From assembly GCF_002795845.1 (NCBI RefSeq), contig NZ_CP011797.1:829501-893500 (forward strand): a DNA stretch of 64,000 nt, given 5' to 3'. This document shows, piece after piece, positions 51,986 through 59,968 of this stretch; position 1 is the stretch's first letter, and every line of letters begins with the position of its first letter. The notes under the pieces were generated by a model that searched no databases, was not told the DNA's origin, and saw nothing but the letters and a program-made list of their open reading frames with translations. The stretch is from Reinekea forsetii. GTDB taxonomy: Bacteria > Pseudomonadota > Gammaproteobacteria > Pseudomonadales > Natronospirillaceae. The position numbers were made by a program, and so were the translations under genes.

Positions 51986-52894
51986 TTAACGAAAGGCTAC
52001 CGTCCACTCGACCCATTGGCCGGTGGCGACACCATCTTCCAGCGCCGGTTGAAACGACCATGCCAAGGCTTGCTCCAGGGCCGCCTGATCCAATTCTAGA
52101 TGCCCTGATGACCGCTGCACAAAGGGCTGTTCCAGTTGGCCCGACGCGCCGACAAAACCGCGCAGAACGAGTTCGCCGCGCAGCCGTTTGCGAATGGCAC
52201 TGGCCGGCTTGATCGGCACCGGCGGGCGACCGGCGAAGCGGGCGGCGGCAAAGTTTTGCACGTCTCGTCGATCGACGCGATCGGGTTCTACTTGAGCGGT
52301 GGATTGAAACTCATTGCTGGGCTCGGATACGATCTGGTCGAGGGGATTAGCCTTTGGCAGTTCGGCCATTGCCGACGCAATCGCAGCTGGCATTGCCGCT
52401 TGCTCCGGCCCAGTCGATGTCGGCTTTAGGTCTTCCATGGAGGCGAGTTCGGCGGTCGCTAAAATATTTTTTGCGCGCGCAAATTTTTCCAAATCGAGTA
52501 CGTCAATTGGTTTGGAGAGCTGGTCTTGGACGATTGGAGCTGAGGTTTTTTTTGCGACGAAGACGGACGTCTCTATTGGATCCGTTTGGGCAATAATCAA
52601 AGTCGCTTTAGGTTCGATTTTTTTGCCCAGCGCGTCGGGTTTTAGTATTTTTTTTGGTGTCGCCGTCTTGGTCGGCAATGTGCTGCTAAGAGCTTTTTTT
52701 GTCTGGGTTTGGGCGCTGCCCTGCGGCACGGGCGTAATAGTATTTATGCTGCTTTGGAGCTGCACTGTTAAACTATTTTTCGTCGCCATTGGCGCCGAAG
52801 TCTGCGGTATTTTGACCAATGCGAATATAGCCAGGTGCACCAAAATGGAACCGGTAAAAAATACCAGTCGCCAGATCGTATCGCGTGCAGACAT
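51986..52894 (-). CDS. tonB: TonB-family energy transducer paired with BtuB
   Basis: 302 residues from the chosen start MSARDTIWRLVFFTGSILVHLAIFALV, which gives a short cytoplasmic tail and one inner-membrane helix. A long proline- and lysine-containing periplasmic spacer follows, then a C-terminal TonB domain (LRGELVLRGFVGASGQLEQPFVQRSSGHLELDQAALEQALAWSFQPA). The open frame extends 74 codons further upstream across the riboswitch, which is not believable coding. TonB links the proton-motive force to outer-membrane receptors; divergence from btuB suggests a dedicated partner. ExbB and ExbD are not in the window. The start lacks a clear ribosome binding site. Confidence 0.85.
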   Translation of the reverse strand: MSARDTIWRLVFFTGSILVHLAIFALVKIPQTSAPMATKNSLTVQLQSSINTITPVPQGSAQTQTKKALSSTLPTKTATPKKILKPDALGKKIEPKATLIIAQTDPIETSVFVAKKTSAPIVQDQLSKPIDVLDLEKFARAKNILATAELASMEDLKPTSTGPEQAAMPAAIASAMAELPKANPLDQIVSEPSNEFQSTAQVEPDRVDRRDVQNFAAARFAGRPPVPIKPASAIRKRLRGELVLRGFVGASGQLEQPFVQRSSGHLELDQAALEQALAWSFQPALEDGVATGQWVEWTVAFR

Positions 52895-52907
52895 TGTAAA
52901 TAAGGGG

Positions 52908-52935
52908 TTGACGGCTTCGTCGGACACTCTATACT
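52908..52935 (+). promoter_or_regulatory. Promoter of the cobalamin riboswitch-btuB transcript
   Basis: TTGACG (52908-52913), 16 bases, TATACT (52930-52935), just before the riboswitch. Confidence 0.75.
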
Positions 52936-52942
52936 CGCTTCC

Positions 52943-53109
52943 AAATTCAGGTGACCTACAACGTTTAAACGGGAAACTGGTGTGAAACCAGTACTGCCCC
53001 CGCAACGGTGAGAGAGGGTAAACCATTGAATCAATATATGCCACTGCGCAAGCGGGAAGGGATTGATTCAACAGCCTAGCTGAGCCTCTCAAGTCCGGAT
53101 ACCGGCCTG
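52943..53109 (+). ncRNA. Cobalamin (B12) riboswitch
   Basis: Shows the class marks in order: GGGAAACTGGTGTGAAACCAG near 52971, TGCCCCCGCAACGGT near 53004, GCCACTGCGC at 53039, GCGGGAAGG near 53052 and the closing AGTCCGGATACCGGCCTG, ending a few bases before the btuB start. Binding of B12 cofactor should reduce expression of btuB and the lipoprotein downstream. The short distance to the start codon suggests translational control. Confidence 0.95.
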
Positions 53110-53136
53110 ATGTCATTTTTCCGTACGGGTGGGTGC

Positions 53137-55125
53137 ATGTCGTTTAGACAATCGTGCAGCGTTTCGCTGTGGTCTGTAATTTTTTGCCTTTTTGTAACAA
53201 CTCCGTCTGCAGAAGACTTAGTTGATGCATCGGTTGGCGCGCAAACTGATGCGGCCCAGCCGACGGCTAATATTTTGCCGACCCTATATTCTGCCATTAC
53301 CCCCGCTTTCAGCACCCAGCCGGAATTCAGTACCGCCCAAGTCACCGTAATCGATGCCAGCCAATTTGCGGCTAGCGCTCTAAGCGTCGCCGATGTTATC
53401 GAGCGAGCCCCCTCTGTGCAGTTGCAACAAACCGGGGCCACTGGTAGCTATGCCAGCGTCAGCGTGCGCGGCGCACCCAGCGCCCAGACCCAGATTTACC
53501 TCGACGGGGTGTTGCAGTCGAACGTTGGCGGTGAGGGCGGTTTCTTGCAACAGATGTCGCTCGCCGATGTCGAACGCATCGAAGTTTATTCCGGCAGTAC
53601 CCCCACTCAATTTGCCCAGGGCAGCCCGGGCGGTGCCATCAATATAGTGCGCCGCACGGCACGCCAAAATCGAACTAAGATATTGCTCGAGACCGGTAGC
53701 TTTGGCCATCGGCGCGGCCTGGTGACCAGTGATCTACTGGTGGCGAATCTGGCGGTTACCGGCTTTGTTGAAGGCTTGGCAGTCGATAACGATTTTACCT
53801 ACTCGAACGATGGCGGCACCGCGCAATACAGCGGCGATGATGAATGGCAGACGCGCAACAATGCGCAATTTGAATCCTGGTCCGGTGGCCTAACCGGCAC
53901 TATCAATCAAGCCAAGAGCAGTTACTTTGTCAATCTCAGTGCGCACGATCAACAGAAAAATCTGCCCCACTGGGCCAATCTAACCAGCGCCGACAGCTAC
54001 TACCAGCAAGGCAAACAGGCGCTGCAACTGGGTATTAACCTGTCCGACTGGTTATGGCACCAGGACAGTTCGCTGCGCTTCAATATCAGTGAAGATCTGG
54101 GCCATTTTAGCGATCCGGCCAATGGCCTGGGCAGCTTTGTCAGCGACAGTCGCGATCGACTGTTGAGTCGACAGCTGGCGCAGACCTTTGTGCTGCCGCT
54201 GTCTTGGGGACTGCTTACGTTGAACAATCAATTGGATCAGGCGCAATTTGTGATTGAACAGCAGAGCGTTACCCAGGTCGACGCCGAACGGCTGAGCGGG
54301 GCGCACAGTCTCGGCGCCGACTGGTTTGTGGCTGCCTTTACAACCTTAACCGGCAGCTTACGCTACGCCACCTTCAGTGATAGCTCGGATGACACAGAGG
54401 CGGCTGGTAGCCGCTTCAGTGGCCAGGCCGGAATTGGCTATCAACGCGGTGAGCACCGCGTGCAAGTGAATCTGCAAAGTTCCGAGCGCTTGCCGAACCT
54501 CATTGAACGCTTCGGGAATCTGGGCAGCTTTAAGGGCAATGCTGACCTGGCTGCCGAGAGCGCCCTGAGCGGGGATATCAATTATCAATGGCAGGGTGCG
54601 GCCTATCAGTTCAATGCCACCGCCTTTGCCCGGCAGTCGGACAATACCATCGCGCCGGTGTTCAACTCCCAGGGTGTCGGTCGTTATATTAATATCGATG
54701 AATCGATTTTTTATGGCCTGGAGTGGCAGGTCGAAGCCCCTCTCGGCGCGTTGCAACTGAGCTCCAGTGGCAGCTGGCAACGTGGCTGGGCAAGCTCGTT
54801 GTTAAAGGTCTATGACCAAAAGCAGGTGCCCGGCTTTTATCCACTCAGTGTGCGCCATCAGCTGAGCGGGACACCCTTGCCCGGCCTGACTTGGCAGAGC
54901 AGTTATATCTATCAGGCCGGCCTCTATTTTGATCGCGCCAACTCGACCATGGCGACCGCCAAACACCAATTTAACAGCGCGCTCAGTGGCCGAAAAAATA
55001 ATTGGCAGGGCACGCTCGCCGTCGAAAACCTACTCAATCGCTACCAGGTGGATTACAGCAATAGCCCGCTGCCTGGGCGCAAAATCTATCTTAGCCTTGT
55101 TTATTTCTTTGGAGAAAATATATGA
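53137..55125 (+). CDS. btuB: TonB-dependent outer-membrane vitamin B12 receptor
   Basis: About 662 residues from ATG 53137 (GGGTGGG upstream); ATG 53110, right at the riboswitch edge, is an alternative. Signal peptide MSFRQSCSVSLWSVIFCLFVTTPSAE. The N-terminal plug domain (VTVIDASQFAASALSVADVIERAPSV, GSYASVSVRGAPSAQTQIYLDGV, VERIEVYSGSTPTQFAQGSPGGAINIV) is followed by a 22-strand type beta-barrel ending in ENLLNRYQVDYSNSPLPGRKIYLSLVYFF, with an aromatic near the C-terminus. Riboswitch control and the adjacent tonB make it the cobalamin (or cobinamide) receptor BtuB. It overlaps the downstream lipoprotein gene by four bases. Confidence 0.93.
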   Translation: MSFRQSCSVSLWSVIFCLFVTTPSAEDLVDASVGAQTDAAQPTANILPTLYSAITPAFSTQPEFSTAQVTVIDASQFAASALSVADVIERAPSVQLQQTGATGSYASVSVRGAPSAQTQIYLDGVLQSNVGGEGGFLQQMSLADVERIEVYSGSTPTQFAQGSPGGAINIVRRTARQNRTKILLETGSFGHRRGLVTSDLLVANLAVTGFVEGLAVDNDFTYSNDGGTAQYSGDDEWQTRNNAQFESWSGGLTGTINQAKSSYFVNLSAHDQQKNLPHWANLTSADSYYQQGKQALQLGINLSDWLWHQDSSLRFNISEDLGHFSDPANGLGSFVSDSRDRLLSRQLAQTFVLPLSWGLLTLNNQLDQAQFVIEQQSVTQVDAERLSGAHSLGADWFVAAFTTLTGSLRYATFSDSSDDTEAAGSRFSGQAGIGYQRGEHRVQVNLQSSERLPNLIERFGNLGSFKGNADLAAESALSGDINYQWQGAAYQFNATAFARQSDNTIAPVFNSQGVGRYINIDESIFYGLEWQVEAPLGALQLSSSGSWQRGWASSLLKVYDQKQVPGFYPLSVRHQLSGTPLPGLTWQSSYIYQAGLYFDRANSTMATAKHQFNSALSGRKNNWQGTLAVENLLNRYQVDYSNSPLPGRKIYLSLVYFFGENI

Positions 55126-56288
55126 AAAAACTGTTAATAATTGCTAGCGCCATGCTCCTTGTGGCCTGTTTGCCGGAGCCGAATAACAGCCCCTTGGGTT
55201 CGGTTAACCTAGCGGTGGCGGCAGCCTCGCCGGACTATGCCACTAGCGATGTTATCCTGATCAACACAGTCCTAGAAATCGATGAAGTATTTGAACAACG
55301 AATTCACACCACCAATCCAGCCGATATCGCCATTGCCTTTGAAGCTGGAGAACTGTTCCGACTCGGACGTTATGGCTTTGATTCCGTATCGAAAATCAGT
55401 ATTGATACGGAATCGGACGTTGTGTCAGTCGATTGGCAGCGCAGTGTCTTGGGCGATGATTTTAGTGCCAATCCGGGTGATCTATTGGCCCTAAGTAGCC
55501 GTCAAGCTTACGTGTCTCGCAATGGTAGCAAGGATCTGTGGGTGGTTAATCCTGCCGCGACGACAGATGCTGATTTCCTCATCGAGAAAATTGATCTATC
55601 TGCCTTTGCTAACGCCAGCAGTGGTAACCCGCATATGGCCGATCTGGAGTGGCTGGATGGGAAATTATTTGTACTGTTAACTGGTTTGAACGACAGCTAT
55701 GCCGCTGCTGCCAATTCCAAGGTCGTGGTGATCGATACCAGCACGAATAGTTTAGTCGATACCGATACCACAATGGCCGGCGTTCAGGCTATCGAATTGC
55801 CGGTGCGCAATGCCGGGTCCTTTGCACTGCACGATGGCCTACTCTATGTCGCGGCCACAGGTGACGCCTACAACTATGCCGATACGTCAGGCAAATACAC
55901 CGGTGGTATCGCCACCCTTAACACAACCAGCTACGCGACGGCTCTGTTGATCGACGATGGCGACCTGAGCGCGGCACCCTATGGCAATATCAGCGGCGTG
56001 ACCGTGTCGGCCAACAACGATGTGTACTTTTCCGGTAGCGTGAGCTGGGGCAACGACAAGGTCTTTGTGCTGCGTGCTGGCACCAGTACACCGAGCGAAA
56101 TCGTCTTGGGAACCAACCAATATAATATCGGTGACCTGCTGGCCACCGATGATGCGCTCTATGTCGGCGTGCAGGCGCAAAGCGATGGCAGTGAAAACGC
56201 CGGCTTAAAGGTAATCGATCTGGACGACGGTACGGTGAATCGGTTAATCGAGCTGACTTACAACCCAACCCAGATTCTCGCACTGTAA
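55122..56288 (+). CDS. Riboswitch-controlled beta-propeller lipoprotein, BtuG-like candidate
   Basis: 388 residues. The N-terminus MKKLLIIASAMLLVAC is a lipoprotein signal, so the protein is membrane-anchored. The rest looks like repeated beta-propeller blades: several WVVNP/VVVIDTS/FVLRAG/KVIDLDDG strands, each followed by short loops (RQAYVSRNGSKDLWVVN, GLLYVAATGDAYNYADTSG, DALYVGVQAQSDG). Its ATG overlaps the btuB stop, so both are made under B12 control. In Bacteroides, the surface lipoprotein BtuG is a seven-bladed propeller that hands B12 to BtuB; by fold and context this is a proteobacterial counterpart candidate. Sequence family not confirmed. Confidence 0.75.
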   Translation: MKKLLIIASAMLLVACLPEPNNSPLGSVNLAVAAASPDYATSDVILINTVLEIDEVFEQRIHTTNPADIAIAFEAGELFRLGRYGFDSVSKISIDTESDVVSVDWQRSVLGDDFSANPGDLLALSSRQAYVSRNGSKDLWVVNPAATTDADFLIEKIDLSAFANASSGNPHMADLEWLDGKLFVLLTGLNDSYAAAANSKVVVIDTSTNSLVDTDTTMAGVQAIELPVRNAGSFALHDGLLYVAATGDAYNYADTSGKYTGGIATLNTTSYATALLIDDGDLSAAPYGNISGVTVSANNDVYFSGSVSWGNDKVFVLRAGTSTPSEIVLGTNQYNIGDLLATDDALYVGVQAQSDGSENAGLKVIDLDDGTVNRLIELTYNPTQILAL

Positions 56289-56298
56289 CCGGGCCCCG

Positions 56299-56583
56299 TT
56301 AGGTGAGTGCTTGAACCCCGTCGGTTAGGCTCACCGTGAGGGCCTCGGAGCGGTCCATTATTTTCACCAGGGTGGTCTGGATGGTTTCATCGCTGCGGAT
56401 GTCGGCCTGGGTGTTAAAGGTTTGCACCTGAGCGGCACTGTTTTCATCCGCGATAAAGCTGATATCGACCCGGGTCGCTAGATCGGCGCTGGGGCCGGAA
56501 TAGGTGATAATCAATTGCGGGAAGCCTTGAAAGCCCTTATTCGCCTTTTTGCTAATTCGTTTCTGTGCTTTATCGAGATTCAT
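56299..56583 (-). CDS. Small hypothetical protein
   Basis: 94 residues starting MNLDKAQKRISKKANKGFQGFPQLIITYSG, then a beta-rich segment (ADLATRVDISFIADENSAAQVQTF) and a helical end. No signal peptide or membrane segment is seen. I do not recognise the family with certainty; the layout suggests a single compact alpha/beta domain. It converges on the lipoprotein gene with a 10-base gap. Confidence 0.65.
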   Translation of the reverse strand: MNLDKAQKRISKKANKGFQGFPQLIITYSGPSADLATRVDISFIADENSAAQVQTFNTQADIRSDETIQTTLVKIMDRSEALTVSLTDGVQALT

Positions 56584-56716
56584 CGCTTAGCAGGCCCTAT
56601 ATTGTGTATGTTGACGCCAGTGTAAGAGCCTTTGGCGGCATTAGCCCCAGTTTATTGCCTCAGACGGCATTTTTTTGCCCGCTTTGTCCGAAAAAACTAT
56701 TTTTGCCGAAAAATGC

Positions 56717-57028
56717 TCATATTGGTTGGGCAGATTCATTCGTCATGGCCCTGCGCAGGCGCAGGAAAAGCGCGGTACTGACTAGATTGCTAGCCAACAA
56801 CAGCAGACCGGCCAGCCACAGGGCGGCGTTCTGTAGGCCCAGCTCGCGCTCAATTATAGCCTGAGTAGCACGCTCTATGAGACGCTGATCGACGAAGCGG
56901 GTCAGCGCTTCGCTGATGATCTCGCCGGACAGCTGTGACTGGTAGGCAATGATCAGCAGCGCAATGGCCACGGTCACGATCAGTAAAAGAAGTGCGCAAA
57001 GCAGCGCGTATTTAAGGGTATGCATCAT
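56717..57028 (-). CDS. Small membrane protein of unknown function
   Basis: 103 residues with two predicted transmembrane helices (about 5-28 and 69-90) separated by an amphipathic helix containing ALTRFVDQRLIERATQAIIERELGL. The C-terminus is short and basic, then acidic. Family not recognised. Divergent from the nucleoside-recognition-domain gene. Confidence 0.6.
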   Translation of the reverse strand: MMHTLKYALLCALLLLIVTVAIALLIIAYQSQLSGEIISEALTRFVDQRLIERATQAIIERELGLQNAALWLAGLLLLASNLVSTALFLRLRRAMTNESAQPI

Positions 57029-57159
57029 AAAGGCCTGATTCGTCGAGCATTACCCGCTAATATAGTCCAGCTTTTGCTTCTATGCCCAAATCCGTCCCGG
57101 TTTGGCCCGTTCGCCTGCTGGTTGCTCCACACAGCCCAGGCCCCCCAATGAGTTAAACT

Positions 57160-58137
57160 ATGACCGCACTAAGCCCAATCGATCATTTACGAGCCTTGGC
57201 TCGCGACACCCTCGAGGTGTCTTGGACCCTTTATAAGATTATGGTGCCCACTCTGATAGTGATTAAAGTGCTGGAGGAGCTCGGTGGGGTGGAGTTATTG
57301 AGCCAACTTTTGGCGCCGCTAATGGCCAGCCTCGGCTTACCAGAGACGATGGCCCTGGTCTGGGCGACCAGTCTGCTTACTAATATCTACGCCGGTATGT
57401 TGGTTTTTTTTACCCACTCTGATGGGGCCATGACGGTTGCTCAGGTATCGGTTATCGGTGGCATGATGTTGATTGGCCACGCACTGCCGATCGAAGTGCG
57501 CGTGGCCCAAAAGGCCGGGGTTCGTCTCGGTTTCTCGCTGTTGTTGCGGCTGGTTGGTGGTCTGGCCTATGGCTACTTCCTACATCTCATTTACAGCTTT
57601 TCGAATACCCTGCAAGAGCCGGCCATACTGCTCTGGCAGCCAACCTTGGGCCCAGAGCCGACGTTGTTGGCGTGGGCACTGGAACAACTTAAGGGTCTAG
57701 TCGCTATCTTCCTGATTATTGTGCTGCTTTTAGCGGTGTTGCGTATCTTTAGAATTATCGGCATTGAACGCCTGATTAACCTTGCCTTGGCACCGCTGTT
57801 ACGAGTATTTGGGATCTCTGCTCAGGCGACCTCGATTACCCTGGTGGGCTTCACCCTAGGGCTATCTTTTGGCGGCGGATTGCTAATTCGCGAAGCCGCA
57901 TCTGGGCGCATTAAACCGATGGACGTCTTTGCCGCTATGACGTTGTTGGGTCTCAGTCACAGCCTGATCGAGGATACTCTGCTGATTTTACTGATGGGCG
58001 CAGACCTATCGGCGGTATTGAGCCTGCGCCTGCTGTTCACCTTGCTCGTGGCTTGGCCCCTGATTCACTGGGCGCGTGGCCGCAGTGCAGCGTTTCAACA
58101 ACGCTATCTGGTGCACTCGTTGGCGACAGATCCATAG
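57160..58137 (+). CDS. Nucleoside-recognition (Gate) domain membrane protein
   Basis: 325 residues with about eight hydrophobic helices in two halves. The pattern SWTLYKIMVPTLIVIKVLEELGGVELLSQLLAPLMASLGLPE and LGLSFGGGLLIREAASGRI, followed by GLSHSLIEDTLLILLMGAD, matches the Gate/nucleoside recognition domain family (as in spore maturation SpmA/SpmB and YjiH-type proteins). The substrate is not established for most members. Monocistronic here. Confidence 0.78.
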   Translation: MTALSPIDHLRALARDTLEVSWTLYKIMVPTLIVIKVLEELGGVELLSQLLAPLMASLGLPETMALVWATSLLTNIYAGMLVFFTHSDGAMTVAQVSVIGGMMLIGHALPIEVRVAQKAGVRLGFSLLLRLVGGLAYGYFLHLIYSFSNTLQEPAILLWQPTLGPEPTLLAWALEQLKGLVAIFLIIVLLLAVLRIFRIIGIERLINLALAPLLRVFGISAQATSITLVGFTLGLSFGGGLLIREAASGRIKPMDVFAAMTLLGLSHSLIEDTLLILLMGADLSAVLSLRLLFTLLVAWPLIHWARGRSAAFQQRYLVHSLATDP

Positions 58138-58192
58138 GGCGCGAAGTCCTGCTTTGCTCGCCTCAAACCGCTTAGCGCCCAATGCTCAGATG

Positions 58193-58978
58193 TCACCCCC
58201 GGGTTGCCGGTAAGGTGGCCAACCAGGGCGCCAATTCTGTGGCCACCGGCTTACCGTGAGTCGCCAGGAAAGCCAAAAAGCGTTCCGGGGTCTTGGTGGT
58301 GATGCGACGTTCATCAAAACCCAGTTCGTCGAGAATGCCCAGGGTGTAATCGAAGCGACCGACATCGAAACTAATATGCGCATCACTGCCTAGGCTGACT
58401 TGCCCAGCGTGCTTATCAATCAACTCCAACAAGCTGCGGCAATGGGGTTCGGAACCGTTTCGGGACTGTAAAAAAGAACTGTTGTTGATTTCCAAGAGCA
58501 CATTGTGGTCCTTGGCGGCGCGCACGATCTCGTCTTGGATGACGGGGAATTTGGGATTGCCGGGATGGCCAATAATCTGAATTACCCCGCTGGTGATGGC
58601 TCGAATCATCGCCTGAGTGTTCTCTCGGACACTGCCGGGGGCAAAGACCGGTTCATGAAAGCTGGCGATGGCGAAATCCAAATAACCCAGCATGCCATCG
58701 GGCAGGTCGACATAGCGGTCGTGCGTGTTGGTAAAGGGTTCGGGCAATATATTGGCCTCAATCGCGCGGAGGATTGCGATATTTTCGACCACCCGGGGCA
58801 AGATTTTCATATTGCCGAAGTGCCATGGATGCGGCGCATCGGGCATGGTCGGGCCGTGGTCGGTCAGTGAGAACAGCTCTAGGCCATTGCCTCGGGCATC
58901 GCGAATATAGTCGTGTACCGTGCTATAAGCATGGGTGCTGGCGATGGTATGGGAATGGGTATCGCAAAGAATTTTCAT
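58193..58978 (-). CDS. PHP-domain phosphatase, YcdX-like
   Basis: 261 residues of the PHP phosphoesterase family. Metal-binding residues lie in CDTHSHTIASTHAYST, LTDHGPTMP, GYLDFAIASFHEP, IIGHPGNP, LEINNSS and the final GSDAHISFDVG, the full set of His and Asp motifs of a trinuclear PHP site. E. coli YcdX is an alkaline phosphatase-like member tied to swarming; the physiological substrate is unknown. The start lies about 115 bases after the pflA stop, on the same strand. Confidence 0.9.
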   Translation of the reverse strand: MKILCDTHSHTIASTHAYSTVHDYIRDARGNGLELFSLTDHGPTMPDAPHPWHFGNMKILPRVVENIAILRAIEANILPEPFTNTHDRYVDLPDGMLGYLDFAIASFHEPVFAPGSVRENTQAMIRAITSGVIQIIGHPGNPKFPVIQDEIVRAAKDHNVLLEINNSSFLQSRNGSEPHCRSLLELIDKHAGQVSLGSDAHISFDVGRFDYTLGILDELGFDERRITTKTPERFLAFLATHGKPVATELAPWLATLPATRG

Positions 58979-59094
58979 AGGGTGCCTGCCTGCAACCCAG
59001 TCGCCTTAGTTGGCCGCACGGGGTTAATGAATAATGTGTCAGTCTGGGCACAGCATATAGGAATGGGATCGAAAACACAGGCTCGCGTGTCGCT

Positions 59095-59880
59095 TCAGCG
59101 AATGATGCCGAGGCCATAACTTTCCAAGATCAACTGTATCTCTGCCATCCTGGCATCCGTTGGCGGCACCATGCCCTCTAGGGGATATTTCAAATTCATC
59201 GCCTTCCATTTGTGGGTGCCCAGGTTGTGATAGGGCAATAACTCAACCTGCTCAATATTATTCATGGGCGCCAAAAATTGGCCCAGTGAATGGATGTCAT
59301 CCAGATCATCGGAATAACCCGGCACGACCACATAGCGTATCCGAGTTTTTTTGCCAAGGCTGGCCAAATAACGGACAAAGCGCAATGTCCGCTGGTTTGA
59401 TACGCCCACCAATAGATGGTGTTTTTGATCGTTGATATGTTTGATGTCGACCATGATCAGGTCACTCTCGGCAATCATTAGCTTGTCTTCAGCGCTGTAA
59501 ATGCCGACATAGCCATTGGTGTCGAGGCAGGTGTGAATATTGTGCTGGTGCAGTTTCTCAAACAAGAGCCCGACAAAGGCGGCCTGCAACACCGGTTCGC
59601 CGCCGGTTACTGTAACCCCGCCACCGCTGGCGTCCATGAATTTAGCATAGGGCAATATTTGCTCGACCATTTCAGTGACGCTATAGAGTTCGCCGCCATC
59701 CAAGTCCCAGGTATCGCGATTGTGGCAATACTTGCAGCGGAACAAACAGCCTTGTAAAAACACCACAAATCGGGTGCCTGGGCCATCGACGGTGCCAAAA
59801 CTTTCAATTGAATGCACCCGACCGAGCATCTCATCGGCATGGTATTTTGGAATATTTAACACGGCTATGGTTGAGCTCAT
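59095..59880 (-). CDS. pflA: Pyruvate formate-lyase activating enzyme
   Basis: A 261-residue radical SAM enzyme that installs the glycyl radical on PflB under anaerobic conditions. The Fe-S motif CxxxCxxC is at Cys45, Cys49 and Cys52 (GCLFRCKYCHNRDTWD). GVTVTGGEPVLQ and LDTNGYVG are the usual SAM-binding segments, and YVVVPGYSDDLDDI and LLPYHNLGTHKW are PflA-specific. PflB is encoded upstream on the same strand, but an EAL phosphodiesterase gene separates the two. Confidence 0.96.
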   Translation of the reverse strand: MSSTIAVLNIPKYHADEMLGRVHSIESFGTVDGPGTRFVVFLQGCLFRCKYCHNRDTWDLDGGELYSVTEMVEQILPYAKFMDASGGGVTVTGGEPVLQAAFVGLLFEKLHQHNIHTCLDTNGYVGIYSAEDKLMIAESDLIMVDIKHINDQKHHLLVGVSNQRTLRFVRYLASLGKKTRIRYVVVPGYSDDLDDIHSLGQFLAPMNNIEQVELLPYHNLGTHKWKAMNLKYPLEGMVPPTDARMAEIQLILESYGLGIIR

Positions 59881-59968
59881 TATCCATCCTAGTGGGTCGG
59901 CGGCGTAATTGTAGCGCCATCGCAGACAAGCCTATTGCGACAGATCAGTTGAACGATTAGGGCCCGCC

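Noticed and set aside
52895-53116. N-terminal extension of TonB across the riboswitch
   Set aside because: The bases are accounted for by the cobalamin riboswitch on the other strand, and the membrane helix expected at a TonB N-terminus begins right after Met at 52894.
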